Source: Micromussa lordhowensis (Eukaryota > Cnidaria > Anthozoa > Scleractinia > Lobophylliidae). From it: a stretch of 64,000 nt of DNA. Under the pieces are notes generated by a model that was given only the letters and a program-made list of their open reading frames with translations, was not told the origin of the DNA and ran no database searches. The DNA is taken from assembly GCA_964020085.1 (NCBI GenBank), contig OZ026599.1:38676837-38740836 (forward strand). Reading direction: 5' to 3'. This document shows positions 1 through 13,400 of this stretch, piece by piece; position 1 is the stretch's first letter; every line of letters begins with the position of its first letter. Both the position numbers and the translations under genes were made by a program.

Positions 1-613
1 CACCAGTAGTAAATTAGATGTAGGTTTACACCATACCTTAGTGGGGCTACTTTTGTGAAAAAACTCCAACTAGATTGAGGTTGTTATTAGCCATGTTCTG
101 ATTGACTGGAACTGGGTACAAATATATAAAATCAGTTGATTTGAAAAACTGAGCCTGGTACCTAAAAGAGCATCTAAATGTTAATAAGTACCAAATGTCA
201 GTGTTCTTGGTTCAAACATGGAGATGTAATTAAAAAAAGCTGTGATTGTGAGCTTATTATAGCTTAAATACATGTAAACAATAAATAAATGTCGGCTACC
301 TGAGTAATTAGACTAGAGCAATTTATAATATTTATAATAGTTGTAGAAGTAAAGAGCTGGATTATGTGCTCCATGATCTTGACTACTCAGAGGTCCATGC
401 TTGCTCTGACGCAATTGGCTGATGATTGCTTCCGAAGAAGCATGAAGCTCTGGTAGCAAGTAAATGTCTTAGGGTTAGGGTTTAGTACAAATTCTTACTA
501 CAAATGTAAATGTGAGGAAGTGAGATATAAAAATGAACTAGCTATATAAGGAAAAAATATTCATTTTTTAAAAATGCAATTTTAATTCAAAAAGTTGTTT
601 TTTTTCTTTTCAG

Positions 614-3600
614 ATTTTGCAAGATGTTGGTCAGTTTGTGCTTTCATCTTGTTTTGGTGGTTATAATACTTGTGTGTTTAGTTATGGAGCTTGTGGCAGT
701 GGTAAAAGTTTTGTTATGTATGGAACTGATAAATTTGAAGGCCTTACATCTTGGATTTGCAAGAGTCTTTTCAAAAAGGCTTCTGAATATGAAGATGACA
801 CATCATTCAGAGCTGAAATAAGGTAAATTCCTTGATTGATTGACATCTGCTACTTTGTGATTGACTTGAACAGGTTTCAAGTTTTGGAGTTCTGTACATA
901 AACGTTCTCTGACTTATTGCGGGCGACCAGCGGAGCCCGCAATCCTAATCTCAACATTGGTTTCAAACGCATGCGCGGCAGTTATATAGCCTTGCAGTGA
1001 TTCGAATTTAGCAAAAAAAGTCGTCCTTCCAAATATTTGTCCCTAGGGACACTAAGAACCAATGAAATGAAAGGACGTAATTTTAGCACAGGCGCTTTGA
1101 CCACGCGAGACAAACACGAAGCAGCAGTAATTTGAGCACAGGCGTTCTGACCGCTAGAAACCAACACCAAGCAGAAGACAATTCTCACCAAAGCATAGCT
1201 GTTTCACCTTCCATAGTCAATGATCTTTAATGTAGTTGAAGGGCTCAAATAATATGTAAATTTCGCCTTCTTGAAGCTAAGAATGTCAAGAATCACGTGC
1301 AGTTCATGCAGAAGTGGCGGTCCAGGTCGCGGTCCATAAATTGGAATGCACACAACACAATTTTATCACGTGGACGACGTCTATTTCGTCGAAGAATCAT
1401 GTGCAGCTCATGCATAGCTGGCGCGCCGTCCAATCAAAATCGAGCGCGTGAACGTTTCCTGTCCGTGTCTGTTGTTGTCGGGTATCGAAATCAATACAGT
1501 CATGTCGTTTCAGTTTTCTTAACAAACAGTTTGTGTTTTTAACAGATATAATTCCAAACAATATTGTGTATTTCTCTTTCCATTACAATTTCAAATAAAT
1601 CACTGTTCCATTACATCAAATGACCTTGACTAAAGCAATATGTCCATTTTATAATCAACAGTGTTTTTATTTACAACGTGAAAAAATAACCATTTTGTCA
1701 AACCCAACACAAAATAGAACTAGTGTATAATCAAACTGGTGTTACTGTTTCACAACGTCAGTAAAACCACTCTTAGGTCCCTTTGTCTCGTTTATGGGAA
1801 AACAATCACCCACACTATGCAACCCTTTATTGCCCTGCAAATATAAATGCCCAAAATGGAAAAAGAACACAACACCACTGCTTTACAATGAATTCGTTAA
1901 CCTCAGTGAAACAAATCATGCTTAGCCCTCGCCCGCACTTCCTAACCTGTGGTTATTACTAGTTAAATAGAACATATTTACAAACTGCTGTCTTTTGCAT
2001 GATAACATCTTTCATGCTAGACTAGCATCTTTGTGAGATAATTTGCTTTTAACAGCTGGGTTGATAAAGTGAATTGGCCACCGTAAAGAGATTCGGAAGC
2101 TGACGTTTCGAGCGTTAGCCCTTCGTCGGAGCCCTTTGTGATCAGTGATGCGTTATTCCCCATTTATGACAAGCTCTCTAAATAAGGTCTGCATGGGGTG
2201 ATGACATCAAACTTAAAATCAGCAACTGATTTGTTTAATGAAACACTAAAGATGTGATGTTCATTATTAAAAACGCAAGTGGGGTACAAAGACAAAATTA
2301 ATTTCCCTAAGAAAATTGAACTCATGACCTCATGACCTCATGACCATATTGGTCTGAGCTAAAGAAAGGCTTTCTTGATGTAATGAACATTTTATTGAAC
2401 ATTATGTTTTATTTCCCAGCTTAAAATTTACCATCTCGCATCATTGTACCACACATGATGACGAATTTGTCTAATTATTACATTCCCATCTGGCGATTCT
2501 ATAAAATATCGATAACCACTGCAATCATGGATGGCTTCAATTCTCAAACAACTTTCTACAGGGCTCAAATGACTGATATGATCACATGCATTCTTGACTA
2601 AATGTGTGGCGACTAAAAGTTCCTCCTCTTCAGTCACAATTTCCGACTAGTTTGCAACTAAAGTAGGGAAGAAATAAAAATTTCAATCGTTCCATGCCTT
2701 AATTACTATAGAAATTTGGACATATCTGGGCAAGTCGTGCCTAATTTACCTTTGTTTTCAGGAATGAGAGAAAGCGTGACAGTGTTGGCGGCAAAAGGTC
2801 ATATTTAACAATTAGACCCAATACAGCTGTAGCCCATGAGGCGAAGCCAAATGGGCTATTGACCCGTGGCCCTTGAGGGTGAAGGGCCTAATTGTTTTAG
2901 TATCACCCAACTAGTCAGACGGAAATGGCAATAAGAAAGTTAGCAAATGTAAGTTGAAGAAATATTTATTTGGGACTAAAACGAAAGAAAGCGTCACGCT
3001 CGATGGTGCTCGAGGACTATTGCTAATAGTCCTTGAGTAGCGTAGCCAATTAAAATGCAGGATTTGCATTAGTCCACTAGTTGGGTGATTCTTAATGCAA
3101 ATTAGTCCAAGTTAGTCCACAGCATTAAAGCTTGGAATGGAGTCTAAACAAATGAATTCCTTATGAATTGCTTTGAACCTAGATACTATTGAATAACGAT
3201 CAAAGAAATAAATTTATTTTGAAAGAACTCAAAGCAATCCATTGGCCGTGAAATACAATGTATTGGTATACATGAATTTAAGAAGCAAAATTCTTGCTTT
3301 GTTGTACTGATACGTGTGCGGTGGTAAAGCAAACCCTGCTGCAGATCACAGTTTCCATAGATTCTCATTGTCTACCACAACAACTCTCTCATACTAGTAT
3401 CATAAAATGATGCCTTGTTTATACAATCAAGGACTCAACTCAAAGCTCGTGGACCCTATTTTTCTACACTGGAATTTACATGTATATTCCGAGTCAGGAT
3501 GCAAGTGTAAATTACAATTGTAGCCTCACAACTGTAGACCCCGCTTGAATGCACGTGCATTTTTACAAATGCAAATTTGAAATTCCTAGATTGGTGGATA

Positions 3601-6600
3601 CCTTGACATCTCAGCGTCGTCAGGTTTCTCTTCACAGGAAGACGACATAATTTGATGCTCAAGTTGGACTCTTGTACAAGTTTTATTAAATTTGATTCTT
3701 ACCATCTTTTACATGGTAGCACTACACCTGTAATTACAAGTTAGACACATGTAACAAAATTTCTGAAACTTGTTTCATCTGTGCTTGTAATTACAATGGT
3801 CCAACTTGTAGATTACAAATGTAGAAGTTTTATTAAATTGACCCCAGCTTTCTGCAGTCATCAGCAGTGTTTTCAGTTCTTTTTTGCTTTCACACTGTTG
3901 TCAGTCCCCTCTGGAAATCCCAAATCTGAAACCCCTGCATGCTTCGGAATTCCAGTTGTAAGTACTCCCCATGCATTCGGAATTCCATTTCAAAGAACCT
4001 CTTCCCCTTACCCGCAGAATTCCAAAAAGCCCTCCATGAAATGGGTATGGATATTTTCTGGAATCACTCATTTTGCCTCATTTTAGTGCATGCATACTTT
4101 GCTCCATATAAGGTTCTGAAGCTTACCAATAATTTAAATGCTTAATTTTACTTTTCTAGTTTTCTGGAAATACACAAAGAATTTGTTAAGGATTTACTGG
4201 GAAGGAGAAGAAACTGGCAGGACTCATTAAGAGGTGTGTCATACTGAGCGCTACTATTAAACATTGCCTTATTCTTATTCTTTCACTAATCTGCCATTGA
4301 CCATACAAGCCTAAGAGGAAACCCAAAATACACAGTTATTACTGACTCTATCTAGAATTTCTTTTTAAGCCATAATTATGTGTATACAGTGATATAATTA
4401 AGTTCCTCTACTTAAACCAACAGACAACAGACCTTATGTGCCTACTGGCATAAAGAGAGAGATGATGATGATGATAATGATCATAACAACAGAAATGTTT
4501 AATATAATTGTGTACCTTTTGCAATAACATGTATAATTTATCATGGTTGTTTCTGACAATAAATAATTTGAAGTTATGAACTTATAACTTCATGGTACAT
4601 AATTGTAGGGAATAAACTCAGGTGCATACAACTGTTTTAAGTTCTAACTTTCAATCAAGCTAAAAGTGTTCACAAAATTCATTGTCAGTGAAAGTATCAT
4701 GTAATATTTGGTTATGCTTATTATCTTTTCTGTTTGATGTTCCTATTATATATGTACTTGCATCACTAATAATTACTTCCTTTTCTGCTTTTTTTTAGTT
4801 CGTGAACATCGTGAACTGGGTGTGTACGTTGACAAGCTGACTAAACACATTGTTACAGATGTTAATGAAGTAATAAGCTTGATCGACAAGGGAAGGAAAA
4901 ACAGGTCAGTTGATATTCATATTTTTTTCTCCATCTTCTCAGCGGTCCGGAATCCTGAATCCTTCAATCTTATTGGCTAATTGCACGCGCTCCAGCGGTC
5001 CGTATTTTCCCATCCGGACCCCGAGTTACAGACTACTCCGAAATTTCCTTGGGCACAGTTTTTCCTAATACGGACCTCCCGGATGGCAAATAACATATAT
5101 ATAATAATTGAAGGGCTTCGTGCAAAAAGGGCGTATATCGCTTTTTTAGCGGATTTTTTCATTTTCTGCAGGATCAAGCTGATTTTTGGCAGACTGACTT
5201 GTGTTGACATGAAAAACATTGTTCCGTAATTGATTTTGTTGGTTTGCGCTTCGTTTTCGAGAAATAACGTATGCAAAAAACTCATGAAGCCCTTCAATTA
5301 TAAGAAATATAATTAAAATGTGCATGTAGTTGAGAAATGGAAAATATGCAGAGTGTTTCTTTTGAGGTACCTGTACATGTAGTTAACAACAAACGACTGG
5401 AAGTTTGGGAGAACAAGAAATGCTGTGAGAACACGAGCAGACAGGTGAGTGTTTCCAAAGCATTTTCAGAGCTCTCCCAAACTTCCACAAGTGTTTCCAT
5501 AACTCGATAGAAACACAGAGCATGTTTTTTTATTTCTTTAAGAAAATTCTACGACGAAGTTGCTTACTCTGATCTTCAAAAATAATGTAAATTATCTTTG
5601 CTTGTGCCATCATTACGACAACAGCTCATGCTAGCTCTAGATTTCTTTGAAGTTATAGTAACACAATTTTTAACCAATCAGGTTGCATATTTATTATTTG
5701 GGGAGGGGGAGGCTATTTTCTTACATGATGTACATGTAATAGATGGTGTGAACATATCACTTCACTTCTGGACTTGTACAATTGTTAGACTTGATTGATC
5801 TGCAATTAACTGATTTACTATCTCTCTGTTCTTCATAGATCAATATGTTCCAGGGCTTCTGATTCCTTTTCCAGTAGTTCACATACAATTTTCACCGTAA
5901 GGTTTACCCAGGTAATGAAATATAGAATAAATTCTAATTATTAGAATTCATTTTGCCATCATTTGTGGGAGGAGGAAGACCAGGTATATCGCTGAATGTT
6001 CAGGAAATTAATAATTATTCTCTTGCTTGTAAAAAATAATGCAAACCAATGTATTTCTCAATAAATAGTTACCAAATAAGAAACAGCTACATGTAAGGCC
6101 CGATAAGTTAATACAACTAAAAAGCACTGAAATATTTGTTACAATATTAAAAACTCCACAATACAGGCACGTCTTGAAGGTGACTTGCCATATGAAATGG
6201 TCAGTGTCATTCACTTTGTGGATTTGGCAGGAAGCAAGAGCATCCATAATGAGGTAAGCTTGTCAGTCTGTTAAGTTTGTGTAGAGTATTCAAATCAGGA
6301 AACATTATATGTGGATCTTTTGGCTAGTCAGTTTTTCAGGCCTAGGAAATGTGTGTAAAGTGAAGCAAACAAGTTTCATTTAAAATTTCTTTCTTTGTTT
6401 GTATCTTGTCCCTATGAAGCTCTTGAAAATCGCTGAGTGAAGTTATGTATCACATACAAATCATGATTAGTCTCTTTCCTGGATGCTTGATCTCACTCCA
6501 CTCCATACACTGAAGCTTTGGCAGTTGCATGTAATGACGCATAGGCTTAAATAGCAGTGATTAGTATTTCCCTGTTTCACATGAAGTGATTTTTGTGAAG

Positions 6601-7446
6601 TTGCAAGATCTCAACAACAACAGCACTTTATTACCTGTTTAGAAGTTTTATACTATTAATTAGAAAGGTGATTTTGTAACTGTTAAGGGTTACCAGCTTC
6701 CTGAAATACATGTAACTAAAAAAGCTTAAAATGTCAGGGAGCTGGTTTGAATAATGTAAATTAAATATTTACAGCGGAGGTACATCTAAGACAGTTACAC
6801 AAAAAATACATTTTACCTAAGCCATCACACACACACTCATTGATTACATTTATATGAATGCTCCAGATTTCTTTTATTTTCCTTTAACCAGCTTGATAAC
6901 TACAGTATGGAAGTTGCTGGATAACCCAAAAGTTATGAGAACTTTACAGAAAATGGAGAACTTCCAGTGGATGAACTATTATCTTTGTACATTGTAACTT
7001 TGTCTTCTTTGTCTTTTCCAGTGCAGTGACAACTGTTCTACTGCAGCTGATGCTGACAAATCACTAATGGCATTAGAAAGAGTCATGTCAACATTAGCAA
7101 GCCGAGACTCAGAGTTGGGTCCCAGTGCAGCTACTGTTCCATACAAGGACTCTGTAAGTACATGTACATGTATATCAACAGTTTCTTTTGCAAAATGCTG
7201 ACTGCAAACGTTTCCTTTGCTGCCTCTTAAGTGCACATGTTGGATGAGTGACTTTTCTCCTAATTGCCTGTTTTCGTCCTACTTTAGGCACTGACATGGA
7301 TATTGAAGGACTGTTTTGGAGGAAATTGTAAAACTTTGATGTTAGCGGCTGTGTCACCCTCTGCATCATGTCATAATGAGACACTTAACACCTTGAGGTT
7401 TGCAAACCAAGCAAAAAATATTGTCAACGTCCCCAAAATAAATGAG
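614..7446 (+). CDS. Kinesin motor domain exons (degenerate switch residues)
   Basis: Seven exons encode most of a kinesin motor. The P-loop region reads GYNTCVFSYGACGSGKSF (exon 614-822) and keeps GxxGxGKS. Exon 4160-4233 gives the FLEIHKEFVKDLLG strand, matching the EIYNExxxDLL element of kinesins. Exon 5839-5911 gives switch I as DSFSSSSH, where kinesins have NxxSSRSH: the arginine is serine. Exon 6167-6253 gives switch II as VDLAGSK, where kinesins have DLAGSE: the glutamate is lysine. Exon 7022-7153 ends VPYKDS and exon 7288-7446 continues ALTWILKDCFGGNCKT, the usual microtubule-binding loop region, followed by TLRFANQAKNI. The fold is therefore complete, but the residues that form the switch I-switch II salt bridge in active kinesins are both changed. 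ATP may still bind; normal stepping is doubtful. Confidence 0.85.
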
Positions 7447-10400
7447 GTAGGATACTGGATGTATGTAATAGGGTGAGGGTGTTTTGGGGGCGTTGCATGA
7501 ACAACATCATCTTGCATCATTCTACTGGTAGTGTCAATTGCCATAGGCAAAAATCCCTTATTGCATTTACATGTTTGGGGGAAGGGTTGGTTCAGGAAAA
7601 TATTAAATGGTGCTTTTGAACTCTCTTATTTATGATAATATCATACTGAGAGATTAACCAGTTTGTTTCTGTTAAATTTAGGCCTTAAAGATTTAAGACT
7701 AACACCAAACAAAATTTGTGAACAAGTCAAATCTCAATGTTGCAAACATAGGTAGCCTTTTTTCTGTAAAGACGTTATGTAATGTAACAGTTTTAAAAAG
7801 AGAACTGAAAGAAATCTAAGAAAAAAGTAAAGAAGTTTCGTCACACAATCTTCGGTGCATCTTGTCACACAATCTTTGGTGCATCTTGTCACACAATCTT
7901 TGGAGTCGATTATTGGAATCTCTAGGTCGATTACCAAATTCAACTTTAAAATGCAAAATGAAACAGTGCCTCAGTCGTTTAATGTTGGAATCTCTGCTGA
8001 TAAAGAGAACAATTTTCAAAACGAGTTTGTATGGAAATTGGCAACTCTTTATCCAGCAGCCACTTAACCGTGAGCTATTTTGGTACTGGTATTTCTCTTG
8101 GGCCTTTATTCTCTCTGTATCTCCCACCATTTTTCTTTTTTATTTATTTTCTATCATGTTTTAAGATCAATTTGTATATAATGTATATTCTGGTATATTG
8201 AGACCTGTCATGCTATAGGAAAGACATGCCTGGATTTTTCATTTCGTTTAACGTGAAGTAATCACCCAATCGCTTGCCCTTCTCTACAATACATGTATCT
8301 TGATCTTCATCTTTTTCAGGATTCTAATGTAAAATTGATTAAAGAACTCCAGTTGGAAATACGCAATCTTAAGGAGACATTAAAGGTATTGTGTTTTAAA
8401 TATCAACATTTTTTAATAGCTGAATTGTTCCGGGATTTATATTAGCGTTTATGTCGACGTATTGCTCAGAATTATAGGTCGAGTCTGAGTTCGATTCTGC
8501 GTTTGATTCAAAGTTATTACCAGTGAAGCAGAATGCATCCATTTCGTTCTGAAAAATGAGCTTTTTATGAACAGAGCAAAACGGATCCTCTATTGGAGAA
8601 CATCTTCACTCAAGCTACAATTCGTTTACCTTTTTATAACAATTACATTGTAAATCTCATTCGATTTTTACGTTCATGAACGAGAAAAGTATCATATTAG
8701 TACAATGCAGAAACTACATATTCAGTGTAAGAAGTCACTGTAGTATTTAACCAAACTCTAGGCTTACGTCATAGTAGTTCTATAACAAAACGTGCTAAAA
8801 ATATTTAATTTTAAATGGTTTGGAAGCTTCAACATGGAAATGTAGATCAGGTCGTATGGCGCGATCATGCACACATGTCTTGACTAATCAATTCAAGTCG
8901 CTTCCTGTCAAGAATTACCTTTGGAACATATATTGAAATTTTTTTTACGATTCTTGTTGATATAAAAACAATAACTATGGAACGAGCTTAGCACCGAACA
9001 TTTATTCGGATTTGATTCAACCACATGAAAAACAAAAAGTTTCCTACACTGCCAGAATGAAAATGCGGAGGCATACAACATTGCTATGACCAATTGGGGC
9101 TTTCGCTGCATCTTCCAACTGTGTTTCTCACAGCGTTCATTTCGATCTTATCTGTTAGCGAAGTTTTGTTGTCGATGTTTTGAGCTTACTCGCTTACTTC
9201 GAGTGTTTCGTAAGGAGAAAGCAGCAGCTGCCACAGCCAAGCAGGTGTTCTATAATCAGGCGTTTTTATCATTTCTACAAAGCCAATAACACGAGCGGTA
9301 ACGCCGCCACATTTGCTCGAGTTTTTTTTAATGAAACACAGGTATAATGGAAGTTTGAGGCAAATTATCAATGAGAAGCAACGATACATACAGCAAAGCT
9401 AAAGCGTTTATTCTGCATGTGTGCCCTTCGAAAGGAAGGAAGGTAAAGTAATTAATAAGGAGCTTGTCGTCGATGTTGACTCTTCGCAGTTTATGAACTC
9501 ACCCTCGGCTTTCTTTTATTCATAGTAAACGCCGTCTTAGATTTGTTTGAAGTTTGTTTTGACCTGCTCGTATGAATTTACTGTGTTTATCATTAGCTCG
9601 ATGCCGCTTCTACTTAAACTCTACTCGGCATAATGTCTCTCCTGTCAGGGGTCATTACCATTTGTGTGTTGTGTTTTCCAACTCTTATTGTTCGTTCACC
9701 CATATGCCGACTCAGGGTTGGTCACGTGACTAATTTTGTTGTATTATCCATTATATCATAACCTCATTTTGAAGGCGTAATTTAAATAGCTAGGCGTCAG
9801 CAAGCCTGTTCATCCTTTAAAGCTACCGACCCCGAGCGTTTATCGCTTTAAGGGAGTAAAATTTCTTTTCTGGTCTAATTTGTCTTCCGACAATGAGATT
9901 TGTTCGCATTTCAACAGGTATAGTCGTAATCAATTTCATGAAGAAGGAAACTAGAATTTTACTCCATGTATCACTATATTTCGTGTGTTGTTGCGATGAA
10001 GGTAGATTCAAAGAATATACACTGTATGTTAACATTTTCTATTGCAGAATGGCAATGTTCCTAATTCTTTAGGAGTTGATAAAGCGGAGAAAAAACTCCA
10101 AGAAAATGAAGACCTGATGAAGCGACTGACGGGCATTTGGGAAGAAAAATGGAGCAAGACTCAAAAGATCATCGAGGTAAAGTGGCCGACTAGTACATCT
10201 CTTGTCATCATGTTGTCACGGCGATGCTTTTTGTTATACTTTGTTCATTTCTAAATTGTTAATTCTGTGCTATTGTGGAACGTACTACCATCTAGTTTAA
10301 ACGGTTTGAAAAGCTGTTTAATAAAGTGAGAGAGGCTATAATTGACAAACAGACGAAAACAACTCCTTGAGGTTTTAAATGTGGCGAACATTGTAAAATT

Positions 10401-13400
10401 AATGAACTATTCACGGTAACTAGCTATTGTTGTTAGCAAATCTGACTAAAACCAAAGACCACGACATCAAATTCTGTCTTTGAACAAACTAGCAGAGCTA
10501 GGGGTTTTTTCTAGCGAAATGTGCATGTAATTTTTATTTACGGAAATATTGGTAAGCCCGAGGCAATGAACATTGACATGAAAGAGACAATCTTGAGCCA
10601 CAGTGAATATATTTTAAAACTTATGTAGCCGATGGCGATGTTCGATGTGCTGATAGTCCCATCCTATACCTTCCTTAAATTTAGGTTCATTTATTTGGAG
10701 GTTGATATTATACGGTAAGGATTGTGGTGGATATATTACGTCAAGCTTTATCATTCCTTGTTGCTCATAGCATAACAGAACGTTGCTATTTTGTAAAGTT
10801 TGATACCGTCGTGTCATTAACTAAAGTATTGATCCCAGCTCGCCACGATTTATAGTCCATTAACTCGAAATGATGATAAAAAGCATTTGACTTTTCGACA
10901 TCGCTGTATGACGTTTAATTGAGAACATTTTGAATTCCTCATTTGAATTAGAAGATGGAACAAGAGTACTTCTTGTTTTCAGTATTACCTGCAATATGAA
11001 GAGGCGTAGTTGCTTCGCTTATTTTCTAAATGCATATTCGATGATTACGATACACAAGTTGCCTTTAGAGTTCTTATTCTTTCCAAAACAATGTTGAAAG
11101 TCGTTAGTCCCCCCAACTTGACCACACCAGCGCTACGACCTGATGGTTTGTATGGCAGCTACCTTTTATTTATTTCAAAACACCTATACTTTACTGCCGC
11201 TGCCAACCTTCTCTTTCGCATTTTTTCGTCCATTCTTTTATTCGTTTTTTTAAACGCTATGAAAATGAAGAAATTCTGGGAGGTAATTATCTGTTAATAA
11301 CTGACTGCAGATGTTATCTTTTTAACCTTAAGCCACCATACTGCTTTCGATTGCACGCAATACGATTTCAGTTCTAATAATTATGTTTTCTTCGTCTTAA
11401 ACTGGAGGTAAATTGTACTAACACATGTTCCAGCTGAAACGTTCTTCATTTCGATTCTTAATTTGCTTGTCAAAAAGGTTTCTTGTAAGTTGCTTATGGT
11501 CTGCCCCACCATATCAATAACTTTTTGACGTATAAGATAACATTTATCATTTTATTTTACTTCTGATCATTTCCATCTTCCGCCTAGTAAACATTGACAC
11601 GTACTAAAATGGAAAAATATACTATAATCTGTAATAATGGAAGATTACTCAAACATTACATCTGTTCTTCCCACAAGCATTAGCAGTAACCTGATGATGA
11701 TGTTTAATGGTGTATATCAGCATAAATCTACTAGCGTTCTATCACGATTGTCGTCGTTGTTTTGGCCATGCTACTCACTACCTATTCTGTTGTAGATATA
11801 GTAAGTTGCTCAGCAGTATGCGGTTGTTGACAAAATGGTGGCTGCTTCTTTGCGTTTTACATAAAGTTTTGAACGACTGGTTGATCTATACTAAAACAAT
11901 TAGATTATTCGCGCTCGATTCCTGTGTGTGATAGTTCACGTTGGCTACGCCCTCGTCGCGCAGTAGAATTCTCGAGCTCACAATCTTATTATTAAATATA
12001 CCTTAGAACGTTTTCCTCGAAACATCATTGCGTAAAGCGCGTCCTTCGGGGGATCGTCATTTAAAACGCGTACGTCGCGAGATCGTCTTGTAAAACGCGT
12101 TCTTCGCGAGATCGTCATGTAAAACGCGTTCGTCGCGAGTTCGCCCTGTGAGACTGTTTTATCGCGGTATATCCGTGTGAAAATCTTTCCTCGCGCTTTC
12201 GTTGTGGTAAAAACTCTTTCCTGTACAACTTTTTCCTTCCAGTATCTTGTTGTAAAATTTTTTAATTTTCAGACCGAACGTAGTGAAAAATTTTCTTGTC
12301 CTCTTTTCTCATCGGGCTTTTTGGCACCTCCACCACTATTTTTAAAGAAAATAGTCAATATTATTGTATTCTTGTTAGCAACTTTTTTTTACCGCAAAAT
12401 GTGACCGGCCTAGATGCCGGTCTAGGTGGGAAAATCTAGACCGCGGTCAATAACTATTTTAGCCGATTTCGCAGATTTCGATTTCAAATTCGTGAATTCA
12501 GTAGTTCCCAGTCCTTGTGAGCCACAGCCATATAATAACAAGTAATTATTATTATAATTAAGTTGTGAATATCGCACATGGTGCTGGGTTATATCAAACT
12601 GTAGACTGTCACATACCTTATCTTTGTGATTCTTTCTATCCTAAATCTCTCGGCTTCAGATTGCGTTGGAGTGACATTATTAGCAACTCTGACGTCTTCT
12701 TGATTGCACTAAATATTGAAGCATGGTTTTGCGTTTTGTTTTAATAATATGAAATTACATGTATTTAATAATATTTTACTATTATATTGAAATATAATTA
12801 ATAGTAATATACTATTATAAAGGGTCGAGTATTTTTTTTTTGAAATGGTTTTTGAAAATCCTCATATTTTTCTGAGAAATGAACAGCAACAGAGATCCTG
12901 TTTCAACATTTGTAATTTTTTATTTGCGTAACATTTTAATTTGCACCTGAATGTGCGTCATTTTTCATTTCCTATTTCTATATTCACGTGCTCTGGTTTT
13001 TAAATGGTTGTGGGATGTCATAATAAAACGTGCTTGTTCTTTCCTGTGTTTGGCAAACACTGACTCTGTTACAGTAAACGTTCATTGATATCAATTAGAA
13101 TTAAGGCGCCGTATTAACCCCCTCGGCCGGTAATATTAGCGAATGTACTTGACAGCACAAATTCAGATTGAAAGCCCTTTTGTGATTGAATGACACTGGT
13201 ACTTCATAAAATGAAATTACCGCGCACTTTTCTTTTAATGAAATTAGCTTTGGCTTCTTGTTTGGTAAGTTTTCTGACGGAACAAACATGTTTTTCCTTT
13301 CCTTTGCTCGTTGATTGTCAGGTGCAATTTTCGTAAATACTCGTTCTGGCTTATTTATCCCATTTTGTTGATACGTGTTCAGATATATTTCCTCGAGATG

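Larger units (their letters stand above)
823..4159. other. Intron of kinesin-LL5 gene with repeats
   Basis: No coding exon seen. It holds an imperfect tandem duplication around 1072-1190 (units sharing AGCACAGGCG), a second imperfect duplication around 1285-1425 (sharing GTGCAG and TCATGCA), a Penelope-type 3' motif at 2098-2134 and a palindromic element at 2807-2897. Confidence 0.6.

Noticed and set aside
7840..7901. CRISPR-like array
   Set aside because: Direct tandem units without spacers, in an animal intron.
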